Positions 43,750-57,268 are shown, counted from the stretch's first letter. The stretch is DNA of 64,000 nucleotides from Otatea glauca (GCA_036346275.1 CM070724.1:51089038-51153037); one strand, 5' to 3'. Numbers and translations: made by a program. The notes: generated from the sequence alone by a model not told the origin.

Positions 43750-44981
43750 AGTAGTACATGTTTACGCTTCCCTTGTGGTTATTAATCCAAAACATGATTA
43801 TTTTCATCGTGTCTGTGTGTCCCATGGAGATGATCGTTAGTAAGCTTCCTCATGCAAATACTCGTTGCATCTAGGTTTCATCTCTTTGTATACCATCAAA
43901 GGTGACGGTTAGAAGGGAGTAAATTGCAAGTGCTGCAGCACAATGCATCACTATATGTTCAGCAGATTAGCATGTTATCAGCCTTACTTTTCTCTTTTAA
44001 AACAGGATTTCAATTTGTAGAAATCAATATGTGAGGGTGATACAATAGGAAGATACCCTTTGATTAGAGTGGTTTATTGATTTTCATTTTGAAGTTGAAC
44101 TATATGTTAAGGACACTCTAAACTAACTATTTTCAGTGGTTTTATCTCCCAAGTTTTTTTCACGGTACGCCGAAACACAAGAATAGAAATTTTCTTAATG
44201 GTACTAGCATTGATATTGTTGATTCAAGTCCCACTGCGGCGTGCGGCATGTTGGCTGCTGCCAATATTTCTGGATATTAATAAGTTAGTGTTCATTGTGG
44301 TTATTTATATTTCCAATAGCTTGTCAGTGTGCTTTCTCGTATTGTCAGAAGAAAAGGTTTCCCTCCAATTTAACGTTGAAGAAAAGATCGTATATTTAGG
44401 AACATCATAAATCATTAAACTTTTTTTTTAAACAAGGGCATGCAGGATCTTTGCTTCATTTCACTGTCAGAAGATAAATCATTAAATTATCAGTACATAG
44501 CTCTAGCTATTCTTAGTTGTAAGCTTAATAATAAAAATAATCTTTATATTTTTAACACATAAAGGCTTGTCGCGCAGTATTTTCATAGAATTGTTAGCCA
44601 CTTCTAACAAGCTAGAAATGAATAGGTTACACATGAAACAGACGAATAGTTAGTTCTGTACCATATATAGAGCAGTGCTAGCTGCTTCCAGAAATTAGCT
44701 ATGTTTAATGTGAGAACTTCATAAGAAGTTAATTATGTTTAAGTACAAAACATAATACTGGTACATCATTCAAAGTTTAGCTGGCATGAGCATTTTGTGT
44801 CTACAAAAAGATGTACTGGACCGATATTTTATTCAACTTCCAAACAAATCAATATATACATGATATATATTTTGCATGCTAATCACATAGAATTAACAAA
44901 AAAAAAACAAATCGTTACACAATACATGCAACATTAATTATCAATATAAGATATATAGCAGCTAGTACGTGCAACATTAAA
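43750..44981. other. Intergenic, 3' flank of the GLP gene
   Basis: AT-rich. I see no gene; the short frames are chance. It includes the 3' untranslated region of the GLP gene just below 44982. Confidence 0.5.
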
Positions 44982-45798
44982 TTAATTGTGGTTGTCTGCC
45001 CAGAATTGAGCTTGGAGCCAATCCACAGTCTTCTTGTCCACCTGAAATGCCTTGGCTAAAACTTCATCTGAGATTGGCGGCTTTGACCCGAACACAGCGT
45101 TGGCAATGGTGATGGCTGCAGGGTTTTGGCTGCTAAGTGCAGCGATTGCAACCGCTGGCATGTGGGGGTTCGGGTTGAATTGGAAGTGGATGAGTCCTTG
45201 CGGGAACACAAACACATCGCCCTTGTTTAGCACCTTGGAGAAGAGCTTGTTTTCTGTGTTGGACGTGACGAAGCCAACATAGAGTGTTCCCTCAAGAACG
45301 GTGAGGATCTCCGTGGCACGGGGATGTGTGTGTGGTGGGTTCTCGCCTAAGGGTGCATAGTCGATGCGAGCTAGGGAGATGCCTAGTGTGTTCAGCCCAG
45401 GAATCCGCATGACATTGATCAAGGTCACGTTGGACCCGACCTTGCTCATCTTCGTGTCCCTAGGCATGTCAAGTTTCGCTGCCATGAAGAAGTCCTCTGC
45501 TTTCACATCCTTTGGGTCTTTGCAAACGAATCCATTAACAAACACTGCATCAATTAATACACACACACACACAAAGGTCAGAAGTTACTTCAAAACATGT
45601 CCATACTCTTGACACAACTATTACAATTGCCAGAACCGAGAATTCAGATTTGATCTGATGCAGGAACTACATACCATGTGACTCCTTGTCGACGACACAG
45701 AAGTCTTGGAGAGGACTCGGATCAGAAGCTATGGCCTGCCATGAGACCAATGCAAGAATAGCTATGAGGAGAAGGAAGTAGGACGAGGGGGAGGCCAT
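44982..45798 (-). CDS. Germin-like protein, intact, two exons
   Basis: Exon 1 is 45675-45798 and exon 2 is 44982-45544, separated by a 130 bp GT-AG intron; the joined frame encodes 228 residues, the normal germin length. Residues 1-25 form a signal peptide (hydrophobic core YFLLLIAILALV, likely cut after AIAS), so the protein is expected in the apoplast. Cys34 and Cys49 are the conserved germin disulfide pair. Cupin box 1 is GENPPHTHPRATE (His113, His115, Glu120) and box 2 is KGDVFVFPQGLIHFQFN (His161), so all four metal ligands are present. NVT at 80-82 is a possible glycosylation site. Germins form hexamers and often have Mn superoxide dismutase activity; in cereals such genes, often clustered, are linked to broad disease resistance. 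Activity here is inferred. The gene has a TATA box and a promoter shared with two decayed copies. Confidence 0.95.
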
Positions 45799-46050
45799 TT
45801 TCTCTTCCACAGATGCTGTCTATGTTTGTTAGCTGGATGTGTTTAATATCTCTGTAGTTCTGATGCTTTGGCCATGCGTGGATATATATATATGGCTTGC
45901 CTGTAGCGCCTGCAGGTGAGTTTCTGAACAAGTCAATAAGTCGACTATATATTCATATGATTCGACTTAGTCTTACGTAGATAATAACTCCCAACAATAT
46001 AATGAGGTGACCAAGTAAAGGTTACGCAATATATATATATATATATATAA
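45799..46050 (-). promoter_or_regulatory. Promoter of the germin-like gene
   Basis: On the minus strand: a TA run (46029-46048), TTACTTGGTCACC (46006-46018), AAGTCGAATCA (about 45955-45966), CTTGTTCAGAAACTCACCTGC-like sequence (about 45913-45933), and a TATA box, CCATATATATATATCC, near 45880-45895, about 90 bases before the ATG. The blocks are shared with 90-362 and 40351-40490, so they are probably ancestral control elements of the cluster. Confidence 0.65.
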
Positions 46051-46529
46051 CGAATAGAACGGTTAGTGTTGACCACTTTTACGTGATGTTCGTCATGCAT
46101 GACATTGATGCATGGTTAGTTGCGTGGGGGTAAATCTCGGCTACGCGTTCCATTTAATTAAGTCTAAATAACAGTCACAATCTGCTCATTTGTCTTCGTC
46201 TTCGATGCCTAGTATCACGTCAGAAGCAGTGTCATCCATCATGAAGTATCACATCAGATCACTTAATCCTATGCTGATGGTAAGACAAAGCCGATTCCAA
46301 TTGCTCAGCCGGCCCCATATATACACGACCACGTCAGATTAGTTAGCCAGCACACATGTGGAAAGAAAAAAACATGAGGAAAGTTCCTAAAGGTTGATCT
46401 ATTCCAGATAATATATTGCTATTAGCTAGTCGGCACACTCTACCTGCTTAACCACCATTTCTATCTGGTCATATCGGGTGAATAATTAATTCAGGATAAC
46501 GACAGTAGCTTTATTATTAATCTTGAGTT
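46051..46529. other. Intergenic upstream of the GLP promoter
   Basis: Nothing recognised apart from short AT-rich and GATC-rich segments. Confidence 0.4.
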
Positions 46530-48406
46530 AATTACACTGATCTGGATGCATTAGCTAATAAAATATTGAGCGGATCCGACATTTTATCAGTTAATACATC
46601 ATATTCAAAGTGTTACAACAGAACATTAATTAGAGACTCATAAGAAACTTATTACATTTTTTGCTACACAAGATACCATTTTACAGTTTACATGTCTTAT
46701 CATAGTATTTTCAACAAAAACTTAAATATAATATCTACACTATATTATACCCTAGAGATCTATGACCTCCACTGTAAGGGCCGCTACTCCACCCACTCCT
46801 CTGAGTAGTCCTCCGCCTTCTCATCACCTTGGTCCTGCGGGTGACTCGCGAACCAATCCTCCTCGGTGATTCCATAGTTCTTAGTCTAGGCAAAGAGGGA
46901 ATTATACAAGGGTGAGTACAAAAATGTACTCAGCAAGCGTTAATAACAATATGCAATATATGACATGTTCTTCCCAAAACCATCTCAAAATCCTTTCCTC
47001 AAATCCTTTTTTCGAAAATAGGTTTTGTTAAGAAAATCTGTGTTTTTCGATTTTTAATTATTAAAATGCTACTAGCACTCGTATTGTAACATCTTGAAAA
47101 ATTCAAAAAAAACAAATAAAATAAGAATTTAAAATTTAAAATGACTAAAATAAAAACTTGAGTTTGAAATGTCACATTTTTCATTTTCGTCTTCTCTGAA
47201 TTTTGATTTAAGGAAAACTCAATCTCTTTACTGGTATTCCCTTTTGCAAATAATGAAAATCAAAATCACAAAATGAATAAAATTTTTAAATAATGATAAA
47301 AAAACATATATATGATTTACTTTTGTAATTTCTAGCATTATTTATTTATTTTAGGTTTTTGTTCTAAAGAAAAGCTTTTAATGGTTAAAAAAATAGTGAA
47401 TTCCTAATCAAGCAAACAGAAAATCATTCGCAAATATATATATCCCTATTAACAAAAAGGGTTAAAATCTACAATTAAATTTTCAGTTTAGTTCTTGTAT
47501 ATCATTCATCTCGGTCCTGTAAAAGCCTAACCAAAAATTTAATCCATAAGCTATGCATGTCTTTCGTAGTACATACCATTAGCAATCATAATTCAGGACA
47601 TAATCAGTATACATATATGTTTGCTACTTTCTCTCACCCAAATTCAGCATTTCATGAATGTATATGTAAATACTTATATACAATATGTTTGCTACTTTCT
47701 CTCACACAGATCCAATTCCAGCATGGTATAAAAGTACACATATCTACACACAATCTCAATTCAATCAGAACATTTCACAATTCGCATATATAACATTCAA
47801 GTTTAAATATCCATCATCGAGAGAATATTACACCCAGATAGCTAACAAGTAAAGGTAAGAGACTTTAATACAAAGATCAAATATCAGAGTACACAGGTCT
47901 TATGCTCTCAATCAATTTATACACATTATAATCTACAATTCCATACAGAGCAAATCAAGTCTAAAGATTACAAAAGATGTCCATCTCTAGTTCTGTTGTC
48001 AAACCGACCTACTGCATGCAAGCCACCCATAACCGACTTTCACTCAGCTAGCTGTCCCTTTTTGCCATGCTTCTCAGCCAAATGGCAGAAGGGCATGCTG
48101 CATGCTTGCCACCTGCAGTCAGCCCACAGTTTTGAGCCCAAAACCGCTGGTATCATTCACTCCTATGTCGGTTTCACCCTGCATAATAGCAGTACAAGTC
48201 ACAACAGTATAAAAGGAAAGTCAAATACAGAAACTAGAGACTCTACTCTCACCTCTACTCACCCACCAGCACAGCCGCTATCTTCTTTCGATTGAAGACT
48301 AGAGACAAGCCAAAAAGGGAATAGGAACCAGTGACAACCTCCTGCCTTCTTCTCTTGCCAACCTTCTCTTCTTCCTTCAATGCAACAATAAGGTACCAAG
48401 CATTAG
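46530..48406 (-). repeat. Degraded long LTR, minus strand, 3' part
   Basis: On the minus strand, near 46915-46937, it carries CTTGCTGAGTACATTTTTGT with ACTCACCCTTG, the hairpin motif found about 350 bp before the 3' end of the other long LTRs. It is followed by a GGAGGACTACTCAGAGGAGT-type Glu/Asp-rich stretch. The 3' end should lie near 46575-46600, but I could not fix it. The rest is AT-rich. Bases 48402-48406 (ATTAG) are the target duplication of the inserted solo LTR. Confidence 0.45.
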
Positions 48407-51400
48407 TGTAACATCCCAAAATTTGGGTTTTCAAAAATCTTTTGTTTAGTTCATCTTTCCAAAAATCCCCGCTGATTTTTTCTCTTTAATAAAACTTAAT
48501 CTGGAATTTTCTAATGCTAAAATAATTTAATTTGACTAATATAAACTTCAATTAAAATAAATTTAGTTTTATTTGAGTTCATTGTGCTTCAAGGAATTTT
48601 CTGTATTTTTTTTAGATTTTTCGGAGTTCGTTTGCTATTCATTTGGATTTATTTGGAAATTAATTTAAATTAAGCCTTTTGTTAAATTTAATTAAATACT
48701 GCAAAATTTTAAATAAAGTTTGGTTAAAATATTTTATTCAAGCTCCAAATATCTTAATATATTTTCTAGAATGTTTTTAGAATTTTTCTGGTATTTTTAT
48801 AGCTCTAAACCAATTATTTTAATTTCTGGAATTTTTTTAATTCGGAAATTGGATTAAATCCACGTGTCATCTCCCGAGCTGGCCACGTCTCCGCCCAGCT
48901 GCAGCCCTCCGATCCACATCCGACGCACCACAATGCGCCACGTCATCATTTACGGTTCATTGCGCGCGAGGTGTTCGATCAAATCCGTTTTCAATCCAAA
49001 TCAGGTTTTTCTTCGTGTTTCCTTGCATGGCACGACTCCCTAGCCTATATATGTGTCCTAAGACCCCTCCCACGCACCCCTAATTCCCAAAGCACCTCCC
49101 AAACTCTAAAAACCGCAACCGTCCTCTTTCTGGTGCGCCGCCCTCGTCGGCCGAACTTGGCATCGCGTTCCCCGTCGTTCTGGTGATTTTTTTCTAAAAT
49201 CCGCTCACGTCATCTCGTGCCTTATGGTCTAATATACCTCTCCACCAAATTTGGTGCAGTTTCATCTAGCAAATCAAAAGTTACGGCCGTTCCAATCTCT
49301 AATCTTGTCGTCGCCCGTTCTCCTTCATTTTTGCGAAGTTGACCATGAAATTTTTACCGTAGACTCATTTGGATTTCCTCTACCTGGTGCTCAAGGTTTT
49401 CTCTATGGGATTTCTGCAGAAAATTCAATCTTTCCCGATCAAACTGCGTTCGTACAGCTGAAAACTTCCTCGTGCGTTCCCTGTTGATCCAGATGGTAAA
49501 GCTCCGATCCTTTTGCGTCATATTGTGCCTTAGGCTCCCAGATAGCTCTCTGTAAAATTTAGTTAGGTTTCATCCATTATTTTAATAGTTATGACTATTT
49601 GATCTATTAGCTTTAGCGGTCGTTCATTGGTAGTTTGTGATCTGTCCATTGGGTTGCCGCCAAATCCGCTTATACTATTGAGCTCGTCTCGCCGCGTTCT
49701 ACGTGGTGCTCACTTCTCCTTTATTGTTCCATCAACCAAAAATTTTAATATTCGTTAGCCGCCGCCTTTCGTCAGTGCCGCGCGCCATCTTTTGCCGCCA
49801 ACCATCTTAGTTCACCTTGGTCATGTCGTCATGTCCAGTAGGCCATCATTCTCTGGTTTGCCCATCTTTAGAGTTCATTTAGTCTTCGGTTGCCATCAAT
49901 GCCATATTCTAGAATCTACCCGTCGTCTTCGATCTAGCCCCTTTCATTATCGGATCTTGTTTCGGTTAGCCACCCTTGGTAATCTTTTATCGCAGAGCCA
50001 ACCCTACCTATCCTATCCCTATGCCAAGTGGATCTATCCGCGATTCATTCCTCTCAAATCCTAACTTAACCTTGGGTCCAATCTGTCGCTGACGATGCAT
50101 CATGTCATGTAAACCTCGCAACTCGCAGATCAATCCTAAGCCATATCATATCCTTGCTACCATATCATTGTACCGACAGTCGACATCTTATCTTTGCATG
50201 AGTGTCCTGTCGTCGCTTCGCTATCATCGCATGTGTGCATGCTCGCAAAAGCCCTAGTGCAATATCATCATCCTCTCTATCGCCTTATTGTAATCTAACC
50301 CCATCACCTATGAGTTTAGCTTTGTCTTCATTTCCTCGCTGCCTTGTCATCGTCGAGCCTCTTGATCGACGTATGACTGATCTCAGATCGAATCGCATGA
50401 ATGTCGACCCCTTATCCATGTCCTATTCTTGAAAATCTAATCTTCTATTGACCTAGAAGTCATTCGTGGACTTGGTTGATAGACCATTGGCCATATGTCA
50501 TATATTTGTGCCATATCTAATCAATTAGTCTATCTTTCTTTTGTTTGACTGTGTATCTGTTTAGTCAACAAAAGTCAACATTGAGCATCAGTTTAGTTCA
50601 CTGCAAACTAATGTATCTTTATGGACCCGGTTTATAGATCGAGAGCCCATATGTCATTGTCTATCCAATCAAGATAATAACTTTAGAAGAAATATTCTTT
50701 GGAATGTTATTCTTTCTTTCTCAGTTATCAGTCTTTTCCTTTTCGGTGTATTCCGAAAGCTCGTTCTCTTTTGTCTAATCTCTGATCTAATCCATTCAAG
50801 TTCCTAAATTCATCTAAGCCTTTGTGATCCAATACTATCCATTCTCAATTTGGATTTTATTTTATTTATCTTTTGAGTTGGTTTGTAATTGCTTCTTCTT
50901 TAATCGTTAGACGCATCGTCCGGAAGTTGTTCTAAGGAGCTGCAGATCAAGAAGATAAAGATTGAAGATCGAAGATCAAGAATCAAAGATAAAGAGTAAA
51001 GAACAGTAAAAATCGCAAGGGCCAGTCAAGTTGTGCTTTGATCATGTTGAACCTATGTTTATAAAATTGCTATATTTGTTTTACCCTATTGCATATTATT
51101 TCAAGTATACAATTGTTTCAAATTAAATTGGGACTTGGCTATTATACCAATTTGATCTATACCCTACCTTGCCATTGTATGCCACGATCTAATTGTCACC
51201 CTAGGATGGTTAATTAATAGTTGGTTAATATTGATAATCAACATGGGCTGGTTAGACCGTCATAGATTGCTTAGCCATGCCATGTCATCACATGTGTTGA
51301 ATCATCACTAATTAATCTTGACTAATGGAATATGGAACGATGTTATGAACTTGTGTGTCATGTGTGGTCATACAATGAGATTGCGTTGTGGTGACGAGTG

Positions 51401-52602
51401 GATGTCACGCAACGAGGTTGACTTGTTGATAGCATGTGGTGCTTGGTAATCAACTAGAGTGGTAATGATTTAGATTGGGGCATGTGGTAGGGGCAATGTG
51501 CCAAGGTAGGCCAGATTTGGCAGAGGGTATGTGGAAGTCTTGCCCTAGTCACCCTAAGGACTTAACATTGCAAGCCTTTGACCTGAGTCTTACTTGCAAC
51601 CACACGTCTGGAATGGGACAGCCTAGCCGACTAATTTGTGATGTCTAGATTTCGGTACTGTTGTGGTGTATAGTGAGTTCCGGGTGTACAGGTAGACTCA
51701 CATGGCACAAGAGGGGGGTCCGAAGTGTGGTAACCAGTCCCTTCCGTGTTGAAACCTCAGCGAGCAGTAAGGGTCTAGACAGAGCATTGTAAAGGCTTTG
51801 TCATGATTACCTTGTCGGCACACCAAAGGAAGTGTGCTAATAGCTTGGCAAAAAGGGATGATCATGTCGTGTGGGTAAAGTGCATAACCTTTGTAGAGTG
51901 AAAAATCTATTCGAATAGCCGTGCTCGCGGTATTGAGCAATGCTCGGGAATTACAGTCAAGGGTTAGACTTTTGTTAAACAAAACTTATTGAGATGGCAG
52001 GATGCCATGGAAAGTGGAAATTGACTTAGGATTGGAAACTTGGTTTACTTATCAAATGTTGGATCTATCTATTATTATTATTATTTATTTTACTGCAATT
52101 TCAATCTATTTATTGTATTCTTTTATAAATGCTGCTTTACTGCAAAATAGCCATGATGGCCATACCTTTGTACTAAGCCATGCATATAGAATACTAGACT
52201 TGCATTCTGTGCACAACTTGTTGAGTGCTTTATGTACTCACCCCTTGCAACACACAAAATCATCAGTTGAGGAGAAGACTACAACTTCGAAGGAGGAGAA
52301 GTTCCACGAGGAGGCGAATATCTAGGAGTTGAACCTTGTCAGTTGCCTATGGCATATTGATGGGATTCATCGAAGTTCTTCATTCCGCTGCTGTTTATTT
52401 ATTTTGAGTTGAATCCACCAAGGCCTCACAAGTGTAAGTTTGACCTTAAGGTCGTTCTATATTAATAGATGAAGTCTTTATTTATTATTCCGTTGTGTAT
52501 GATTGTGATATTTCATCTATGTTGAGACTGTGTGCACTAGTGTGATCCTGGACTAGTGCTGAATACACAGAGGGTCCGAATTTGCATATTCGGGTCCCGA
52601 CA
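48407..52602 (+). repeat. Solo LTR, 4.2 kb, with perfect target duplication
   Basis: It starts TGTAACATCCCAAAATTTGG and ends GGGTCCCGACA, the same ends as the Gypsy LTRs at 18532 and 27430. ATTAG occurs directly before (48402-48406) and after (52603-52607). The 3' half (from about 51020) matches the Gypsy LTRs closely (AAGTTGTGCTTTGATCATGT, TATGGAACGATGTTATGAAC). The 5' half is different but has a TATA-like box near 49043. No internal region or second LTR is present, so it arose by recombination between two LTRs. Confidence 0.9.
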
Positions 52603-54380
52603 ATTAGCCTATTATTCTCTTCAACATGATCCAGTTTAATTTAATACAAGTTACTTTACTGGTTTAAAACACATACATTACAACTTGGAAGGATTCATGA
52701 TAAATCAAGGAAATGATAACATCTTACTGAATCTGGGATGATATACTTCTAATAGAATGGTTATAACTTAATCAACCCCGCCCCATTTCCCTGTCTTTCA
52801 TCACAAGCATCGAATGCATGCACTCTCTGTTTTAACATGAGAATATAGGCAGCAATCACACATTACCCACTAATATGAGAATATAAGATATCAATACAGA
52901 TATATAGATAGAATCACTAAAACTTGTCCCATTTGATCTCAGGAATTTAGATCCATTCCAGAGCAATGATCATGGGTTTACCCACATAAAAGATCTCAAT
53001 GCTAGTATTCAAAACTAAACACATCTACGCACTACACTCTGCTTCAAACATGCCAAACATCAGTATTCACTTTAGTATCTAAATACATGCACACACACAC
53101 GAGTCCAAATTTGTATAACCGACTGCCACTAGAACCCATGCCCTCATATCAAAATCACATCCAGGGTGATTTACTAAACAGTAATACTAGCTACATCAAG
53201 GATTCAAGCCCAAGCGTTTTACAGTAAATCGGGTCTTGCCAATACACATAAGACAATCTGAACTACACATATATGCAAGCCTCCAATGATCCCATTAGTA
53301 AAATAACAAACACCAATGTGATCAAATTAATCAATTTGAATTCAACACAAACTATGGGTGTTCAATAATAGTAAGGTTGCAATCAAACATATCATAAAAG
53401 GCATTAAGAAAATTTTATGCTAGTAGTAGATGAGAGAATGGAGGGGCAATTAGCTCATTGGGCTGAGAACTCGGGATGGATGAGAACCAAAGCTGTGGTA
53501 GTGGTGGCTGGCGTAGATGGCCGTTGTGCCTCGTACTCGTGGCCCATGGACTCAGGCTCCCACCACCCGCAAGAAACGGCAGTGAGGCCAAGCAAGAGAC
53601 CGACTGGGAGACGGCGGCATCGCTCGATCTACGGGCAAAAGAGGAACGAGTTAGCATCAGCCGAGAGTAGTAGAAAGAGAGAGGGGTAGCATACCTTGGG
53701 GAAACGCTGGATTTGGTGTGGATCTGCCAGATCCGACGAGGGTGGCGCTAGGGCAAGTGAAAGAGGGGTGAGTATAGATGGGAGTGAAAGAGATAAGAAG
53801 ATGTGAGGCTCACCTTGCTCTCGGACGGTCGAGAGGAGCCCGAGGGCGTCGGCGTTGGGGAAGAACCGAAGACCGGCAGATCTGGCGACGCTCAGCGCAG
53901 AGAAGGCGGCGGCCAGTTCGGCGAAGAGGCGCAGGCGGCGCACGCAAGAGAGGAGCGAGGAAGGGGAGTAGGCGGTGTGGCTGGCGCTGGAGGAAGAAGA
54001 GAAAGCGGCGGCAGCAAGGAAAGGGGGAGCAGGCGCTTGGGATTGAGGGAGGAGAGTGCGAGAGATGAGAAAAGGAGAGGCACAGGCGCGCGTGAGGAAG
54101 GAAAAAAGGAGGAGAGATGGGAGGCGGCGGCTGAGTGAAGTAGGTGAATGGATTGGTTAAGGTTAGGATTTTCGGCTGGGCCTTTTGGGGCGAAAATCTG
54201 AGCCGGTCCGGTGGGGAAAATATATATATTAAAAAAACATAATAATAATAAATGAATAAATTAGTAATATATATATATGTATCTCATCATGGGCCGAAAG
54301 AGCAGATGAAAACAAATCCAGACTTTATATCTTGTTCTAAATCAATTCAAACTTTAAAAATACAGAGACACTTAGAAGTA
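52603..54380 (-). repeat. Degraded long LTR, minus strand, 5' part
   Basis: This appears to be the other half of the LTR at 46530-48406, split by the 48407-52602 solo LTR. Reading the minus strand, 54200-53400 is GC-rich and pyrimidine-rich, in the position of the promoter core of these LTRs, and the neighbouring parts are AT-rich. Long frames here (for example 53778-54138) are composition effects. The outer boundary is not resolved. Confidence 0.4.
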
Positions 54381-56404
54381 AGCATTAGATGCACAATATT
54401 TACCATAAAGTGACATATGTCTTAATTTTATAAATCTAAATAATTTTAGCCTCTTGAATTCGTAAATAAACACATATATAATTTTAGCATCTTGTATTCG
54501 AAATTATAAAAATAAGAACATATAATTTTAGCCTCTTGAATTCGAAAGATAAGAATAACTAATCTACAGAAATAGGGGTTCGTATCATGAAGTGTAACAG
54601 GAGATTAATTCATGTTAAGATATTTACACATACAATCAAGAAACCATAACATAAAACACACCTGTTCTATGTAGTAGGTTTATATTTAATTTTCCATCTG
54701 ATTTCTTTTTGCCCTTATTAAAAATTATTATTTTCTATATTTTCAATGAGCTACGTGTATACTCCGACGTTCCAGAGTCTGCAATGGTCGACTTTGACTT
54801 TGCGACCGAAATCAACGAGCAAGGCAAGCACCCCTTTGACCATGTTGATCCCAGTTTTGTGAATGTTTATTAAATGTTTTATTGCATGCGTATGTTCATT
54901 AAACTTTGCTATATTGTGGGCATGGTAGTTATACTTGTAGACTCATGGAACTTCCTTGATAAGTATTGACATATGAACATTGATAAACCTAGAATTAAGG
55001 TTAAACAATATATAATATCAATCTGGGTATGAGCGATGAATAATAATCATGCTTAGTCATGCTTTAGATTTGGGATGAACAAATTGGATAAACTGATCAG
55101 ATCAAACTTTGGTATTTTGAGACATGATGATGGTTACTGTATTTTGGTATAAAAACTCAAAACAAAACTATGGTTTAGACGCGGGCGATTACTGGCAATA
55201 CCCGGAGGTGCATGGACTTGCACGTAGTGTAGGGTGAGATTATCGCCTGTGTCAGATTAAGGACCGAACTATGGGTTGTTTTCAAGTCAAGAAATCCGTA
55301 CAACCACAAGTGCTGGTATGGGACAGCCTTAAACCCATTAAGTTATCTAGTTTAAATTTGCACATTGGTAGGCTGGAGTAATACGAGCTTTCAGTAACTG
55401 ACTGCTCGGAGGGGCGCCCACACTGAGGTGTTGAGAACAACGTTTGCTAATACAACGGTGTACACCATACTATGGGGAGTTCCATCATATTTATGCTCTG
55501 AGTTCTTCTGCCATAGTATGGGTTTATCGTCACCGTGCTGGTGCAAAGTTAATCTAGATAATGTAAAGGTTTTCGTCATGAACATTCTGGCCACACGCCA
55601 AAGGTGCGTGAAATATGCGGCAAAAAGAAAAGGTCATGACTTGTGGGTAAAGCTGTACACCTCTGCAGAGGATTAATCTTTTCAAAAAGACGCGCCCGCG
55701 GTCATGGGCACTTGGTAAAGTCATCACATAGTTAGATGTTTTATTATTTTCAAAATGGCTTGGTTTCATCTGATATGCCTTGTGTTGGCAAAGAATGGTG
55801 TTGTGCCATAGAATTGGCAGGAATTGAATGTCTCGAGGCTCACGTCATGGAGAACTGTGAGTTGTTACTATGCTCTACATACTTATTACTTTCATATCAG
55901 TTAAACTTGCTTTTAAAAATTCCGTTTTGCAAATTAAAACTTGACATACAAATCAAATCATGATTTACGCAAATTAATCGTAGAAGCCTCCTTTGACATA
56001 GCCTACATTACTGTATTTGCAAAAACCACCTTAAGTCTTGCTGAGTACGAAAGTACTCACCCTTGCTTATTTGTTGGTTTTAGGCGAGGATAGTAAACCT
56101 CCAGACAATATGTACTTTGACGCAGGATACAGGAATTATCTTAGCGAGTTTTTCTAGGGTTTATGCCTTGTTAGTTGCCTGAGGGTTGGATGGGCACACT
56201 ACAAGACTTTTTGCTTCTTCCGCTACAATATACTTTGAATTGTAAGACTACTCTATATCAATAGCTTCCGCTTTAATAATATTGTGTATGGTTGTGATTC
56301 TAATTGTTGTAAATGTGCGTACTAGCTACTGATCATGGGACTAGTATTGTATGCACATAGATCATCCTTCTTGGTATTCTGTACCAAAAAGGAGAGTCGT
56401 CACA
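54381..56404 (+). repeat. Truncated long LTR, plus strand
   Basis: Aligned by eye with 11860-13757: TTTTAGCCTCTTGAATTCGT, TTGCACGTAGTGTAGGGTG, GGATTAAGGACCGAACT-type sequence, AATGTAAAGGTTTTCGTCAT, the hairpin GAGTACGAAAGTACTCACCC (56043-56062) and a CGTACTAGCTACTGATCATG-like end, closing at GAGTCGTCACA. The 5' two thirds of the LTR are missing. No primer site or gag follows. Confidence 0.7.
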
Positions 56405-56806
56405 CGTATATAAGACAGACTTAACTTTCGCAGCCTCCAATCCAGAAGACAGGCATGAATTCATGATTTTTAACCATGCACAGGTTTTTGTACCACTTTA
56501 CCCATATTGAACCCAACCTCAGTCGGGAACCCAGAATGTTTATCACTACTTCGAAATTTGATCTCCAACCCTGACCACCTATCAGTTGTACTCCTCAAAA
56601 TCGGTGGTACTATTACATGGGGTTGCCAATTTCAACTCACCCTTATGCAACTGACAAGACATAAATCCCTAAAAAGATCGCTTCATTAGAGTTCCTGTAT
56701 CCTGCGATAAATAGTAATCTTCGAAGCCTCGTTTTCCTTTCCACCTAAAACAACATATTAAGCAAGATTGAGTACTTTCGTACTCAGTAAGACTTAAGGT
56801 GGTATT
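56405..56806 (-). repeat. LTR fragment in inverted orientation
   Basis: The reverse complement of this segment reads GCAAATACCACCTTAAGTCT, then TGAGTACGAAAGTACTCAAT, a TTGTTTTAGGTGGA-like block and AGGGATTTATGTCTTGTCAG. That is the same order as 56015-56190 on the plus strand and 13370-13530. It therefore forms an inverted repeat with the neighbouring LTR. Confidence 0.7.
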
Positions 56807-57160
56807 TGCGAAGTGCAGTAATACAGGCTATATCAAAGAAAGCATGGACATGGTCGAGAAGCTTAGCTTGACAACGAATCATCATCCCCGTCCTTACTAC
56901 ATTCAATGGTTTAATTCTTGTAGTAAGCTGAAGGTAACTCGCATTGTGATAGTAAACATTTCTTTTGGTTCACATCATGATTATGCTAATTGCGATGTCG
57001 TACTTATGCAAGAATGTTCTTTGTTGCTAGGTAGACCATGGCAACACCATCGAGATACCTTGCACATGGTAGAACTAATCGATATACTCTCATATCTAAA
57101 GGAAAGAAAATCACTTTGCTGTCCATGTCTCCTAAGGCAATTTTAAAAGATGAATTAGAG
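56807..57160 (+). pseudogene. Gypsy protease remnant
   Basis: A frame with MVEKLSLTTNHHPRPYYIQW and LLGRPWQHHRDT matches the second half of the aspartic protease of this Gypsy type. The active-site DSG part is lost or shifted upstream. Confidence 0.7.
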
Positions 57161-57268
57161 AAAACTAATAGATAAAAAGAGAGTAGCAAAAGTGAAAATC
57201 AGATTGTAGCTGAAGAACTTGTGCAATAAAAGAAGAAAGAACATAGTGCTAGTAAAGGTGAAATTAAA

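Noticed and set aside
53417..54138. Gly/Arg/Glu-rich frames on the plus strand
   Set aside because: Purine-rich complement of an LTR promoter core; no domain, and the frames overlap in all directions.
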